Made by a program: the position numbers and the translations under genes | The notes under the pieces: model-generated | What the model saw: the letters and a program-made list of their open reading frames with translations, nothing else | Told to the model about the DNA's origin: nothing | Databases searched by the model: none | Shown here: positions 11,381 to 22,069 of the stretch, piece by piece | How the letters are laid out: each line of letters begins with the position of its first letter | How positions within the stretch are numbered: the stretch's first letter is position 1 | Source: Xylogone sp. PMI_703 | Taxonomy: Eukaryota > Ascomycota > Leotiomycetes | Direction of reading: 5' to 3' | DNA: 64,000 nucleotides | NCBI GenBank assembly: GCA_021399445.1 | Contig: JAJTUQ010000015.1 | Span: 248,001 to 312,000 of the forward strand

Positions 11381-11605
11381 TTATAAAGGACGGGATACTA
11401 TACTTCGTGGGAAATGCTTTTGCAAGAAATGAGCTTTGACTCTGTACAATCGTGCCGCATGGTATGTGCAGCCAGGCGAAGGACAAGCCAGCTTCGGACC
11501 ATGAACTTCAGCAATATGGCGATCTCGATCCGTAGCACGGGAAAATTTGGTCGCGCATTTTAGGCAAGTGTATCTTGCTGGAGAGCTTTGGGTGAGAGGC
11601 TGCAT
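11381..11605 (-). CDS. Small two-finger C2H2 zinc-finger protein
   Basis: 74 aa. Finger 1 is YTCLKCATKFSRATDRDRH followed by IAEVH (C-x2-C-x12-H-x4-H). Finger 2 starts LACPSPGCTYHAARLYRVKAH and ends QKHF, a longer-spaced C2H2. Together they resemble the fungal pattern of a classical finger followed by a CP..GC finger in DNA-binding regulators. The ATG context (TCAATGC) is weak and the frame is open for about 25 codons upstream to a TAA, so an upstream exon is possible. There is no activation domain in what is visible. It may be a complete mini-protein or the DNA-binding end of a decayed regulator. Confidence 0.6.
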   Translation of the reverse strand: MQPLTQSSPARYTCLKCATKFSRATDRDRHIAEVHGPKLACPSPGCTYHAARLYRVKAHFLQKHFPRSIVSRPL

Positions 11606-11729
11606 TGAAGACTTGCGAAACGAACTTGATAAGGAGTTGATAATTTGAAGATATAAAGATTATGGCTATACCTTGCTAAACATGATAACCCAATCAAAGG
11701 GGTAATACAAGCAGCTGATGTTCAACTTT

Positions 11730-12642
11730 TTATCTTCGAACCATAATCGTAACACAATGCGATTTCCAGAAGGTGGGTTGTACAGAAGCATGTTGCCGTG
11801 AAAAGATATGCAGCCAGCCGCCATATCCAATCTCCGGAGAGGCGAGTCTTACAGAAATATGCGGTGGCGACACGAAAAACATGCAATTATCCGGAATCGA
11901 AGTTCCATATCCAATCTTTGGGCAAGAAGTGTCACAAGGAAAAACTGCTAGCAAACCCTGGAAGGCGGAAATGATCTGTAGTGCATCTGCTGAGACGATA
12001 GAAGCGTTATTGGATTGCAATAACGTAGTGTTCGCAGCATTGGTAGGGTATGATTCTGGTGTTAAAGAAGGCTATAGGATAAATTTGTCTTCTGACATTA
12101 CAGCTCTTCGGATACAAGAGAAGAGGTTATACTCATCTACTAAAATCCTACCTTGGGTACGAATCTCCCTTTATAGTGTTGAAGATGTCGTCTAGGGATC
12201 GCACAAGTTTCAAGACTAGCGAAGCACGGCAACGCTATCGTACGCACCGCAGACTCCGGGCTTGTCTTTCGGCCCCACCACGATGGCGAGGTTCTTGCTT
12301 CTTCTTTTCTAACTTACGGCCTTATCTAGGGACGGTTTGGAAGAGTAAGATGCTGCATATTTCTTATAATCCTGTGACACTCTGCTTCTGGTTCGGGGAG
12401 AGGGGGTTGCTGATCTCTAGTCGCAGTATATGCAGTAGTGTTAGCTCCTTTCTGGGTTTGCTAATGCTTCTGCTGCTCCTCCTTCGACGACTGGATAGTC
12501 TTCGGTCGGGTTGGAGGGTAATAGTGTTCGCATCGTGGCATTTTGCACGCAGCGACGTAAACGCTGTGGATGAATGAAGATTAAAGGTGGAATGGTAACA
12601 ACGAGAGACAATTAAAAATATTTCCTCTAAGTGCTGTAGCAT
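11730..12642. other. Overlapping frames on both strands, coding status unresolved
   Basis: The plus strand has 11773-12195 (140 codons) and 12176-12577 (133); the minus strand has 11730-12020 (96, open to 12075 with several N-x-S/T sites) and 12364-12642 (92). The sequence is less AT-rich than its surroundings. None has a recognised domain. The plus frame contains two similar segments (PYPISGEAS, PYPIFGQEV), meaning a short internal duplication at about 11821 and 11908 that also appears in the minus frame. I cannot choose a strand. Confidence 0.3.
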
Positions 12643-14098
12643 CGATGAGCTGTTGCATCGGTGAAACTTTTAGGCCAGCCGGAGAGCTATACCCTCACCT
12701 CAGCGTCAAAGAATTGGGTACAGGTTGCTTACGTAATTGGTTCTCAACTGAGAGGAATTTAAGGGGCTCAAGGGGGTAACCCCGCCGTACCATAGAGTAG
12801 CATCATCATCCAATGCATAATTACCGTAAGCGTCTCCGTACCATACATTTCACATTCAGCCTATTCCCCGTGTTAATAGTCGCGGTCTATTCCTGACACT
12901 CAGGTAGAATTATCCTGGTTATGTGGCAACGTCAAAGGCAGGCCCAAATCAAACACCCGTCAAGTTTAGTGTGAGTCCCCCAAATTCTACTGTAATATCT
13001 CTAGATACTTCCGTTGTCCCAAATTCCTATCTGCATTCAGAATATTATTTGTATGGCATGAAAATTCAGCCGATTCCTATAGTCGACAGTACACTGTGCT
13101 ATGAAAGCGATAGTGTGAGCGAGTAAGCCACCCAACGGGAGAACACACAGAAGAACTTCACAGAAATCCGCAATCAAGGCCTCACAAGAACTAACCGCTC
13201 CCTTGGTAGAATCTGAAAAGGTTATTGTATTAAGAATCAGTTATTATGGCTTCCTCTACATAATCTCGGAGCAGAATTACTATAACCATATGTCTTGTTT
13301 CTCTATTATAGTGCTGTACGTATGGTAGTCCGACCCTTAAAATGGGATGCTACTATGTAATTATAATCTCCCACGGGATTACATGTAAAGAGCAAGATTC
13401 GTTTTTTGCAGCATCGATCAGCCACTAATTACGAAAAGTAATATGTATAACGGAGTTGTTAGAATTTGGCAATTATAAATCCTCACGCGTCCATAGCATC
13501 TCTGTTATTAAAGGAGACCTAATACACATGATTATGACAATAAACTCTTAATTATGAGCACTAATTGAATCTAATTGAAGGTAATCTAAGAAGTACTCAA
13601 AATCTCAAGTGTAGCTTGTTGATCTATGTACGATATTGTTGATATAGTGGAAGCTGCAAGGATAAGAGCGTTGGGAGGCTGAAGTAAGTGCACTTCAATA
13701 ATTGTTATATTGTGGCGATTACTTTGCTTTCTTTTACTTACCTTATTAATAAATTAAGTTACAGTACAATACGAGAAAGATTGTAGATTAACGCATTCAA
13801 TCGGCAGTGTTAATCATCTAGTTCACTCTGTACTCGTTGATTACCTGCAAATACGCCATACCAATAACGTCCAGATATCGTACTATTTATTCACTTGTAT
13901 AAACAAGACCAACCCAATTTTAAACGACGTACTCTAATCTAACCTTAGAATAATGCTAAAATGGCTCGAAGTGCGAGGCACAGTTTACCCTATTATTACC
14001 TTAACCGACTAAGATGACTTTTATGCTTTCAAAGACGTGATTGCAGTGGCGAGTTCTACTGTACTATATTTGACCTCACTTAATTACATTCCGAATAG
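12643..14098. other. Intergenic AT-rich region
   Basis: Mostly uninformative. A 67-codon plus frame (12923-13126) has a soluble-protein-like composition but no motif. TTGCTTACGTAATTGG at about 12726 recurs at about 23210 and may be a repeat end. Confidence 0.35.
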
Positions 14099-14284
14099 GC
14101 TCTGCAGCCGTACCTCCCGTTTCCGCACTTCATGACTCAATATGAAACCCAACGTCATGTCTATGACTGGAAATACAACTGCGAGCGCTATGATATATCA
14201 AAGTTCGGTCGGTCAGCAGTTTCCGGTATCCGCAGGATCGCGAAAGTAAATCGTCATAAAGCGTCATCCAATCGTATCTTATAA
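14099..14284 (+). other. Coding-like open block, possible terminal exon
   Basis: A 61-codon stop-free block begins directly after a possible acceptor (GAATAG at 14093-14098) and ends at TAA 14282-14284. The product is rich in aromatic and basic residues (e.g. QPYLPFPHFMTQYETQRHVY). No 5' exon could be joined. It ends 67 bp before the next gene, where it overlaps a TATA-like box. Confidence 0.25.
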
Positions 14285-14286
14285 AA
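14279..14286 (+). promoter_or_regulatory. TATA-like box
   Basis: TTATAAAA lies about 70 bp upstream of the ATG at 14352 and is followed by an A/C-rich leader. Confidence 0.35.
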
Positions 14287-14351
14287 AGAGAACACACACG
14301 GATATTTTTCCATCCAAAGAAGCAACCCTGAATAGCGACCCTCGAATAAGT

Positions 14352-14915
14352 ATGGTGACATCTCCGCCTGAAGAAAATGCCACCGTGGTAAGGAAGGGAA
14401 ATGCTAGGGTGGCTAAGAGGGTCTTCTGGTGCTTTGACTGTAATCAGTATGTGATGTATCCATCACCTACATCAGAAACACCTACTTTTCCGTATGATAC
14501 GTCAGTAGATAACACGTTAGAATCTTTCACACAAGAATGCAACTTCTTTCTAGACAATCATAACGATGCTTCTGAGCCACATCTTTCAAGTTCTTCAACA
14601 AGCATATCTCCAGATCTGCTGTGTCAAAGCACGAACACATCTCAACTCTTGCATTCCCAAGTCTCAGATGTTCCTTCCATGTACCCGTCACCTCATATGC
14701 TTGATAAGACTCATGATTCACAAAATGCAAAGTTTGACCAGCTGATGACTAGAATCAATGAGATACAGACCCTATATGATAATTTACAGAATCGAGTCTT
14801 CAGAATAGAAGACTATCTTCCATCTGTGGGTCAGTGGGAGCTTGAAGCTACCAAGAGGCTAAACCGATTATTACGGGATAAAAACTGCCGACCAAAGAAG
14901 AAAACAAAGGCTTAA
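14352..14915 (+). CDS. Hypothetical coiled-coil protein, single exon
   Basis: 187 aa from ATG to TAA without introns. The N-terminus has a short Cys pair (FWCFDCNQY), the middle (about 35-120) is Ser/Thr/Pro-rich and probably disordered, and residues about 128-172 form a likely coiled coil (FDQLMTRINEIQTLYDNLQN...). The C-terminus is basic (PKKKTKA), which could act as a nuclear localisation signal. No catalytic or DNA-binding domain is seen. The architecture fits a small nuclear adaptor or dimerising protein, but I do not recognise the family. Confidence 0.6.
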   Translation: MVTSPPEENATVVRKGNARVAKRVFWCFDCNQYVMYPSPTSETPTFPYDTSVDNTLESFTQECNFFLDNHNDASEPHLSSSSTSISPDLLCQSTNTSQLLHSQVSDVPSMYPSPHMLDKTHDSQNAKFDQLMTRINEIQTLYDNLQNRVFRIEDYLPSVGQWELEATKRLNRLLRDKNCRPKKKTKA

Positions 14916-16675
14916 AAACCCCAATACAAAGAGATATCATTCTAGACCCCTTATTTTGTGGAGATAATAATTTTGAATTTACTCACAACTACATCGCGGT
15001 CGATGCATGGAGGTGCATTTGAATATACCCAATATATATGGATCGGAACATTTATGATCTTAATTAGTTCATCCGTATATTGCATTTGATGGACGGTCCT
15101 TTAGTGCGTGATAGCCATCAATGCTCTGGATTTGCCAGAGGCTCATATTTTGAGCAGGAATTCTATCTATAAACAATAGCATTTCTCAAGCCGGGAGACC
15201 TGACTCGTCGGACATTACAAGGCAAACTGAGATCGTTAACCCTGCAATGAGCAACAAGAGAGCATATCAATAGGAGGTCAAGGATCATTCTCGTGGCTTC
15301 TACGCGGATTATCAGTATGTGTCAGACAAGAATCATAATGCATTATGGAGGGTTTTTCTATCAAAAAATGAATATCTTGCTATAACTAGCGTCATGTGTG
15401 CTCTAGGTACTATCAGGATGTGACAATACGGGTGCAAGTTCCTAGAAATATAATCTCAACCCACTCCTAAGATGATTCCCTTCGCGATAGTTCGCCGAAA
15501 TTATAAAATTTCATTGTATTTTAGATGTTACTCCTGAGATTTGGAAATTATAATTATGTTACTCCGTATGCCAGTGGTAACTCCGTCGCACTTAGCTAGA
15601 TCTAACACACATAGTGAGACCGCCGCTCCGGTATACATCCAAGGATTGTGCCTTTATACCTTTGTAATATACTAAGGTAATTAGCATAAGATATACTTAT
15701 TATTGGTCTAGCCTAAATCATATAGCCATATCCCTCCCATTTCGAGTTATATAATTTACAAGTGGATGCACGGCTCTCGGCTTTTCACCGCTTTGACATA
15801 CTTCTACTCATATGCATTCATCAGTCACCTTCGAAGAATATTTTATAATGACCAGAATGAATGCAGCACCGACTGGCTCTACTTCTAGTTAATTACAACG
15901 AAGGTCCCATGTTAGAGAACTCTTACGTGCTATTCTTAAGCGATTGATGCGCTATCGATTACCAGTGCTACTATTTTCCATAACTTGGGAAACCTATCTC
16001 TCGAGCCTGTTTATACGTAAGAAAGTGCCAGCACACACGTACTAGCCATTATCAGCAGGATTCGAGTAGACATAGGTTACATGTGACCATGTGTGAAATT
16101 AGGTTTGATCATGCTGTAAAGTATCTCGAATCTGTACCGTGGTTTCTTCTGCAGCCTATTCTTCTCCCCAATCCTTTGTCAATTAATACCGCTCGAAGAC
16201 TGCTCGAGGTTACGACCTCCCAGATTTAGGGAATTCGAATTACTAGTCGAGGCGGTGAAGCCCGAACCCTTTCAACAGTATGCCAGAGCTGGGGTAACAG
16301 GTTCGGTGAGTCTTCCCATACATTGTTTGTGGACAGTTGCGTCTATAAGCTGGCTTTGCCTAGACTATTCTAGATCTCGTTGGCCAACGTGCCAGACAAA
16401 CCGAGCTACACCGAACCACTTCTTTCCTCGCGCGTAACTAAAAGGTTAGATTCAGTGGCTATACTCGCCAATCAGACAAGAAACGCAAGAAAAAATTGCA
16501 GACCTACCTTGCGTCTCGTTGCACTGTCTCTATTCATTTTACAACGAATAGGTGTCCATAATCTTGTATCCAGTCTCTTTCAGCACGATTATTTATGCTA
16601 CGTGAGTGCCGGTATTGCAAGCATTTTCCATTCTTAACCTCTGCGGTTCATTTATTTCTCTGTCAAGCCCCACCC
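14916..16675. other. Gene-free AT-rich region
   Basis: Only short frames (16255-16637) without motifs. No repeat structure recognised. Confidence 0.4.
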
Positions 16676-17155
16676 ATGAACGTTGGACTTCTCATCCCCT
16701 TAATTGCCTTGCTGCTCGCTTTAGAGACTATTCGCTATGGCATATATGATGGCGATTATGATGATGATCAATTTGAGGTAGATATTATACTTGGGGATCT
16801 CTTGCTCCTTTTAGAGGCATTGGGCACGTTTTCGTTTTTGGCGCCGCAGCGACAAAAGAATGAAAGGAACAGAAGGAAAGGGGATAACGCAAGACTAAAA
16901 AGCCTAGTAAGTACACTACGTCTTCTATTCCAGTGGAATCAGTTATCAAATTGTGTTCCACATATACGAGCAATTCACCATAAGAATAATCGAGAAGTTA
17001 ACAAGATGGCGTGGCAGGGGTCACCTCCCACCATATATGTGACAATATGCTATGCAGAAAACCTGCACACATTTCGGTATATACGCAGTAGTGGCCGTAG
17101 AAGGTACCATGAGCAAACATTACTTCCTCCTATTCTACTGGACCCTTCTTTCTAA
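16676..17155 (+). CDS. Possible membrane protein with two hydrophobic segments
   Basis: Starting at ATG 16676, the frame encodes a hydrophobic N-terminus (MNVGLLIPLIALLLALETI), an acidic patch (YDGDYDDDQFE), a second hydrophobic stretch (VDIILGDLLLLLEALGTF) and then a basic tail. The frame stays open upstream to 16595 but that part looks non-coding. A perfect GTAAGT (16910-16915) suggests a donor there, so the 3' part of the frame may be intron; the nearest acceptor (TTCCAG) would leave only a 27-nt intron, which is too short. The 3' end is therefore unresolved. Function unknown. Confidence 0.35.
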   Translation: MNVGLLIPLIALLLALETIRYGIYDGDYDDDQFEVDIILGDLLLLLEALGTFSFLAPQRQKNERNRRKGDNARLKSLVSTLRLLFQWNQLSNCVPHIRAIHHKNNREVNKMAWQGSPPTIYVTICYAENLHTFRYIRSSGRRRYHEQTLLPPILLDPSF

Positions 17156-17451
17156 TTCGTCTACCGTTTTCTAGCTACAGTCTACGGCCCCACAAACTGC
17201 TTACTTCCGGGCGGACCTTAGAGCATATCCCGCCACCACTCTCACATGCCGGGAAGGATTCAACGGGCTCCACCACATAACACCCAAACCATTGACTTGG
17301 TACGTGGCGGGGACTTCAAGAGACACCGCTATGTATAGGTGTTGAGCAAATATACAATATGAGCGGATTATTAATTGGACACAATGATAATAAAGTACTA
17401 GTATCGTAGGAAACGGGTAGAAAAAGGGCCGCATAAACGATCGACTGACTA

Positions 17452-17725
17452 TTGATAATTCTTCACCTGCAAACGAGTTGTAATGCTTCTAAAGCCGTAG
17501 AATTGGTCGGCTTTGCACGTGTGAATAGTGTCTCTCCGGGGTATATTAGATTCCAATATCCGCTGAGTGTTTGGAAGAGACGAAAGATGAATAGTTTAAT
17601 CTGGCAGCAGTGGGCAGTGAGAGGACACAAAGGGGTTTCAGAAGGTTTATCTGTACATAGCCAGCGACGCCAGTACTTCCACGGCTAGCATAGGTATTAT
17701 AGCTAGGGGAAGGATACTGCTGTAA
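17452..17725 (+). pseudogene. Short-chain dehydrogenase/reductase remnant (C-terminal half)
   Basis: The segment matches the second half of a classical SDR. The active-site motif YxxxK appears as CNASK (catalytic Tyr replaced by Cys), followed by the conserved block ELVGFARVNSVSPGYI. The next conserved block, YLYIASDASTSTA, lies in a different reading frame (about 17659-17692) and runs to TAA 17723-17725, so at least one frameshift separates them. The Rossmann half with TGxxxGxG was not found upstream. Loss of the catalytic Tyr, the frameshift and the missing NAD(P)-binding half make this a pseudogene. Confidence 0.75.
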
Positions 17726-19447
17726 ATAGCCGGGTTGCCGGCAAATAAGAATCCTGATTCTACTTGATCCCGTCTAGCCGCTATATCTAACATTTATAGC
17801 CTAGGTGATGCGTCACTTTCCATTTTCGAAGATTTAATGTATGGGTGGGTGCTTTTCAAATTATATCAGGTATTATTGTGATATTTGGAAGTAATGATCT
17901 TGCCACATCACCGCAACCATCCTGTACCCATACACACAAATACTGTGGCATATAACTAAGGTTCTCCTGCAGACCGCATATAGAGGCTTGGAATTGGAAA
18001 AGGAAAGAAAAGTATACAGCTGGATTTATCGCGAATTCTAATAGATCTGAAGAGATTTAAAATTAATTCCCGTATTTTAGGCTTATAATCATTACCATAT
18101 ACATTATAACGATACGTATAACGCTAAAATATTATCTGGTAGTGAATTATACTAAAACTATAGAATTACTAGTTGAATGGATTTTTGAATCCTAGAGTTA
18201 AAGCTAAGTTTAATATATCTTTCGGTCCATAGACCAACCTGGCTACTTAACCAATAAGACTACGAGCTGGATATATATAACAAGTATAGGCAAAACCTAA
18301 GAACTATTTCTTAGCGCTAGTACAAACGAGAAGACTCTAGATTGCTTTAGCCGTTCTGCCGTTATTCTTAGCATGATCATTGTAGAGAAGCTTCATCAGA
18401 TTTCGAGAAGCGGGACGACGACGTAAATAGGGATATGACAAACTAGGATGGTAAGAAGAGGAACCAAGTACAAAGAGATTGGGTAGCCTTCAATAACATT
18501 AACGGCTTCACCGAGGACGAGTAAGGCGAGAGTGATATAGCTACTTGTATAACTTTAGGCGGAGGTTGTAAGGAAAAGCAATAAGGTGATCAAGACCAAT
18601 GACATGTATGATAGGTAAGAAGAGAAGAATAGTTGCAATATCTAAAGTCGTGGAAACCGCATGCAGCTCAAAGATGCATTAAGGAACCGTAAGCTACAAG
18701 ATTGAGTGAATAAGTTTAATTAGTCATATCGCAGATTTTCTTAGAATAGTTATTATTCTACATAAAAATGCGAAGCATTTATGGCTTATCTTATTTAAGG
18801 ATTACAGTACTGTGATTCAATGTTACACCACTAGGGGATATTATTACTATAATTACATACAGTACAGTAACGGTCAAGTTGTCTTAAACTTGATCGATTA
18901 ATAATTTTACAGATGGCCAAGAATAACCTCAGGTCAGAGATAGCGTAACGTTAAACATCCGAGCTGTCATAGTATCTAACTTCTCCCTAGGATTGTCTGG
19001 TAAATGAAATATCATTCAGTGTTGGTTGCTGAAATCATATTTATACCTGTTGACTTGCCTGGCTATTACTATTTGTGACATCTAAGAATCTCCGTGATTT
19101 TTCTGATTTAAAGTTCCACCTGTACTACATGATACCAAAAGCGCAGGGCTTCGTATAAATCCACTGGCCGTTGGATTCTGTCACCCTCTTACCATATTCT
19201 AACTTTCTAGGTTCCCATTAGGATTCTCTAATTTTGATACTACGGTTATCTCTATCCGCCAGGGGTACAGAGAGATATTTTTAAGACAGAGCTAGGGTAT
19301 ATAATTGCATTTTGCAGCTATTATTTGCTACTATTTTTGAAATCTGCAAGATCAAATAATCAAGAGCCGGATTTTAGTAGAGCCACGTTTCTTTAAATTG
19401 TTCTACTCTTCTGTATTGTCCAGTACTCTTCATGGACTGTAAATACA
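17726..19447. other. Gene-free region, purine-rich in part
   Basis: AT-rich, with a purine-rich block (about 18340-18700) that reads like decayed coding or retroelement sequence with stops in all frames. No terminal repeats seen. Confidence 0.35.
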
Positions 19448-20338
19448 ATGGCTTCAGAGCATCAACTGGCATTCTATAGGAATCTTACAGTAGCTGAGAT
19501 ATTGGATTCATTAATAAGTTCGTTCCACAAGGATATAGCTCAAGCGGGTCGGGTTGGCCCAAATGCAGATTTTGAACCCCGGATTCGATTGTTAAACAAG
19601 GCGTGTCAGGTTAAGGATGTATTTTGTCTCGTGTTACATCAGTTATATTGTCTTTGGAGCATGGACCAAAAACAGGTTCAGAGAATCTTAGGTCGCAGCA
19701 AAGATTATTATATAGCTCCTGCTATGGACATTCTAGGCCATTGGTTAGGATCTAATAAAGATATCGACGTTAAATGGTTTTCGACCATGCCGTTTTCATT
19801 GTCTGATCCCCGAGCATCTGGGCTCTATCGTCAAGTGGCAGCGAATGTGGGATCATTTTTGGCAAAAATGGTCTCACATTGGACACAATTGGTAGGAGAA
19901 TGCATCACAAGGGGTTATCCACCCCTCGTTGGCGAATTGGTGGAGCAAATAGGACTTGTGTCTCCGGTTTTGCAGCATATGATGTTTCAGACTGTAAGCC
20001 GAAATATGAAGATATGTGATAGCATGCAAAGAAATTTTAGCGAAGTCTTTGATACAGATCAACGTGGTTACATAGATTATATTTCTCAGGGAGCCAAACC
20101 CGAAGAAATTAGGAACTCGGACCAGAATATTAGGCAAATGTATAATGATATTTTGTCAAAATATCCCAACGGCCAAATACCAGTCTCACTGAAACTGAGA
20201 CATACTTCTAACAGTATAAATACCAAGCCAAGACATTCAACGGATAATGGATGGGCCGTTCGTAAGAGGGAGCCCGGCGAATACTATGATCCTGTTAGGG
20301 ACGCGTGTGATGCTGTAGAACCGTCTTCTAGACGTTGA
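19448..20338 (+). CDS. Conserved-type fungal protein, 296 aa, single exon
   Basis: A clean ATG-to-TGA frame with helical, globular composition. Segments such as FCLVLHQLYCLWSMD, KWFSTMPFSL, YPPLVGELVEQ and SPVLQHMMFQTV recall an N-terminal region I associate with fungal proteins annotated as MIZ/SP-RING (SUMO ligase-like) zinc-finger proteins. This is from memory and not certain. No zinc finger is present: the last 45 residues are low-complexity and basic, and no MIZ Cys/His cluster follows downstream. It may be a truncated paralogue of that family. The upstream 130 bp are AT-rich with a pyrimidine-rich leader. ATG context is good (ACAATGG). Confidence 0.7.
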   Translation: MASEHQLAFYRNLTVAEILDSLISSFHKDIAQAGRVGPNADFEPRIRLLNKACQVKDVFCLVLHQLYCLWSMDQKQVQRILGRSKDYYIAPAMDILGHWLGSNKDIDVKWFSTMPFSLSDPRASGLYRQVAANVGSFLAKMVSHWTQLVGECITRGYPPLVGELVEQIGLVSPVLQHMMFQTVSRNMKICDSMQRNFSEVFDTDQRGYIDYISQGAKPEEIRNSDQNIRQMYNDILSKYPNGQIPVSLKLRHTSNSINTKPRHSTDNGWAVRKREPGEYYDPVRDACDAVEPSSRR

Positions 20339-21486
20339 TGATTCTGAGGCTATGGTCCTTATTACAACCATAAACGGACGACACGTTATTCAACTAATTT
20401 AGACAAGATATCTCTGTGAAACTTAATCTTTCTGTAGTCTAGATCAATTCATAGATGGCTGCTAGAGCAGCGTATGATCGTACTTTCTCACTATATAGCT
20501 TAGTAGTAAATTTGACAATTCAGTTCAGCTATTTTATATTAACTATCTATTCGATCGGTGTCTGTCTCTTTCCTACACTCTTCCTCCATTGTTGAAGCTG
20601 GTTCGCCGAAGCTCTCAGTCAATGTGTTAGTCAGCTGTACGGTCGATTACACCCAGGCTCGTGCAGAAGCAACCTCTCCACAGCGTCCACGAAACACAAT
20701 GATGTACTGATTAAGAATTACTAAACTTAGGTTCTTACGATATATATTCCGTCCGGTAGGCCAATCTAGCATGGCAGAGCCGAAAAAGATAATGAGATAT
20801 CACTGTCTTTGCAAAACCCAGTAGTAAGATAATTTGTCGCCCTATGGGGATAGAGAGCATAAACATTTCGAAGAGTGAAGTTCTCATCCGCAACTCATCG
20901 GGTAAAACATCGATAAACTTATGCTAGGCTAATCTCTACTTGTTGATCCTAGCTTTATCTTGCGAGGCGAAATCTTAACCCTATAGTATGGTACCTACCT
21001 AAGATTGGAAAAGAGCATAAAATCACACACATACATACATGTATGTATGTATGTATGCATGTATGCATGTATGTACAAATCCATTCCATTCAAATACCCC
21101 TTCCCTTTCAAAGCCCATACATATTGACAGCTGAAAAGTCAACCCAAAGACCTCTCTGGTCGTATAACATCTTACTTTCTATACTTAAAGTAATGTGCGC
21201 GCCACTGCGTGAGTTGACACGGGTTGAGCTGGCATAAGATGTGGATATGTAACAAGAAGCGTCTCATGCAGTATACATTAGAATATATACTACCACCATA
21301 ACGCATGCAATTAGTAGAACCTATCGTTTGGAAGAAGCAAACTAGCAGTTTTAGCCCTCATGCCAACTACCAAGTTTACAACACAACGATCTTCTCTAAC
21401 GCTAGCGACCTTCAATCATGGGAGCACGCTTCATATCATACTCTTATTCATAAAGGTAACGATATCTTTTAGTACTTTACAAATTC
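20339..21486. other. Intergenic region with a microsatellite
   Basis: No supported gene. The 64-codon frame at 21043 begins inside the microsatellite and is not credible. Confidence 0.5.
21025..21074. repeat. ATGT/ACAT microsatellite
   Basis: ACAC followed by ATACATACATGTATGTATGT and ATGCATGT repeats: an interrupted 4-bp microsatellite with a palindromic centre. Confidence 0.9.
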
Positions 21487-22069
21487 TTACGCTGGCATGA
21501 TCTTTCGGGTCTTTGGACGAGGATCAGTTTCTCCAGTGACTACAGCTAAGGTATCTTTAACGATCTTAGGTATCGCCATATCTGACCGCAAAGCCGTATT
21601 AATAACCGCGAAGGCTTTGGCTGTTGATAGATAATTGAAAACTCCAGGTATAGCAATAATCTTGTACCCATAGAAGCGGACAATGCCCCGTGCTATGCGG
21701 ACTACGATACAATGTACGGTTATATTAACTTTTAAACCCCTACCCGATATTCGAGCGGAACTGGAGTGACGAAACATACGGTAGTTGGAATCGCATGTCG
21801 TTTGGATGGGCTACGCTTGAAAGACATTTATGTGTTCGATAATAAAGTGTAAAAGATCCCTTATGTGCGTAGGGGGCAATGCCTACGTTTTCTTTTACAT
21901 GTATTTCCCATAAATTGGAATCAGATTTGGTTGCCGCGAAGCTTTTTGTGCTTCGTCTCGTGCATACTATAGTAAACTGTATGGATTTCGGGATCAATGA
22001 AGCCTGGAGCCCACTCATATTCTCGCCGTGCGAGGGAAGCCGAAATAGTGAGAGCATTGTCATCCCCAA
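21487..22069 (-). pseudogene. Possible frameshifted gene remnant
   Basis: Two minus-strand frames follow each other with a 38-bp overlap: 21740-22069 (109 codons) and 21487-21777 (96 codons). The downstream one has a well-formed C-terminus (TGETDPRPKTRKIMPA) and a hydrophobic core, looking like the end of a real protein. A GTAGGG/GTAG pair near the junction does not keep phase, so a frameshift is more likely than an intron. The family is not recognised. It may also be a gene with an unrecognised splice pattern. Confidence 0.35.

Noticed and set aside
16910..16936. GTAAGT...TTCCAG as an intron
   Set aside because: Only 27 nt long, below a workable fungal intron length.
21043..21237. 64-codon frame starting MYVCMHVCMYV
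   Set aside because: Its start is a translation of the ATGT microsatellite.
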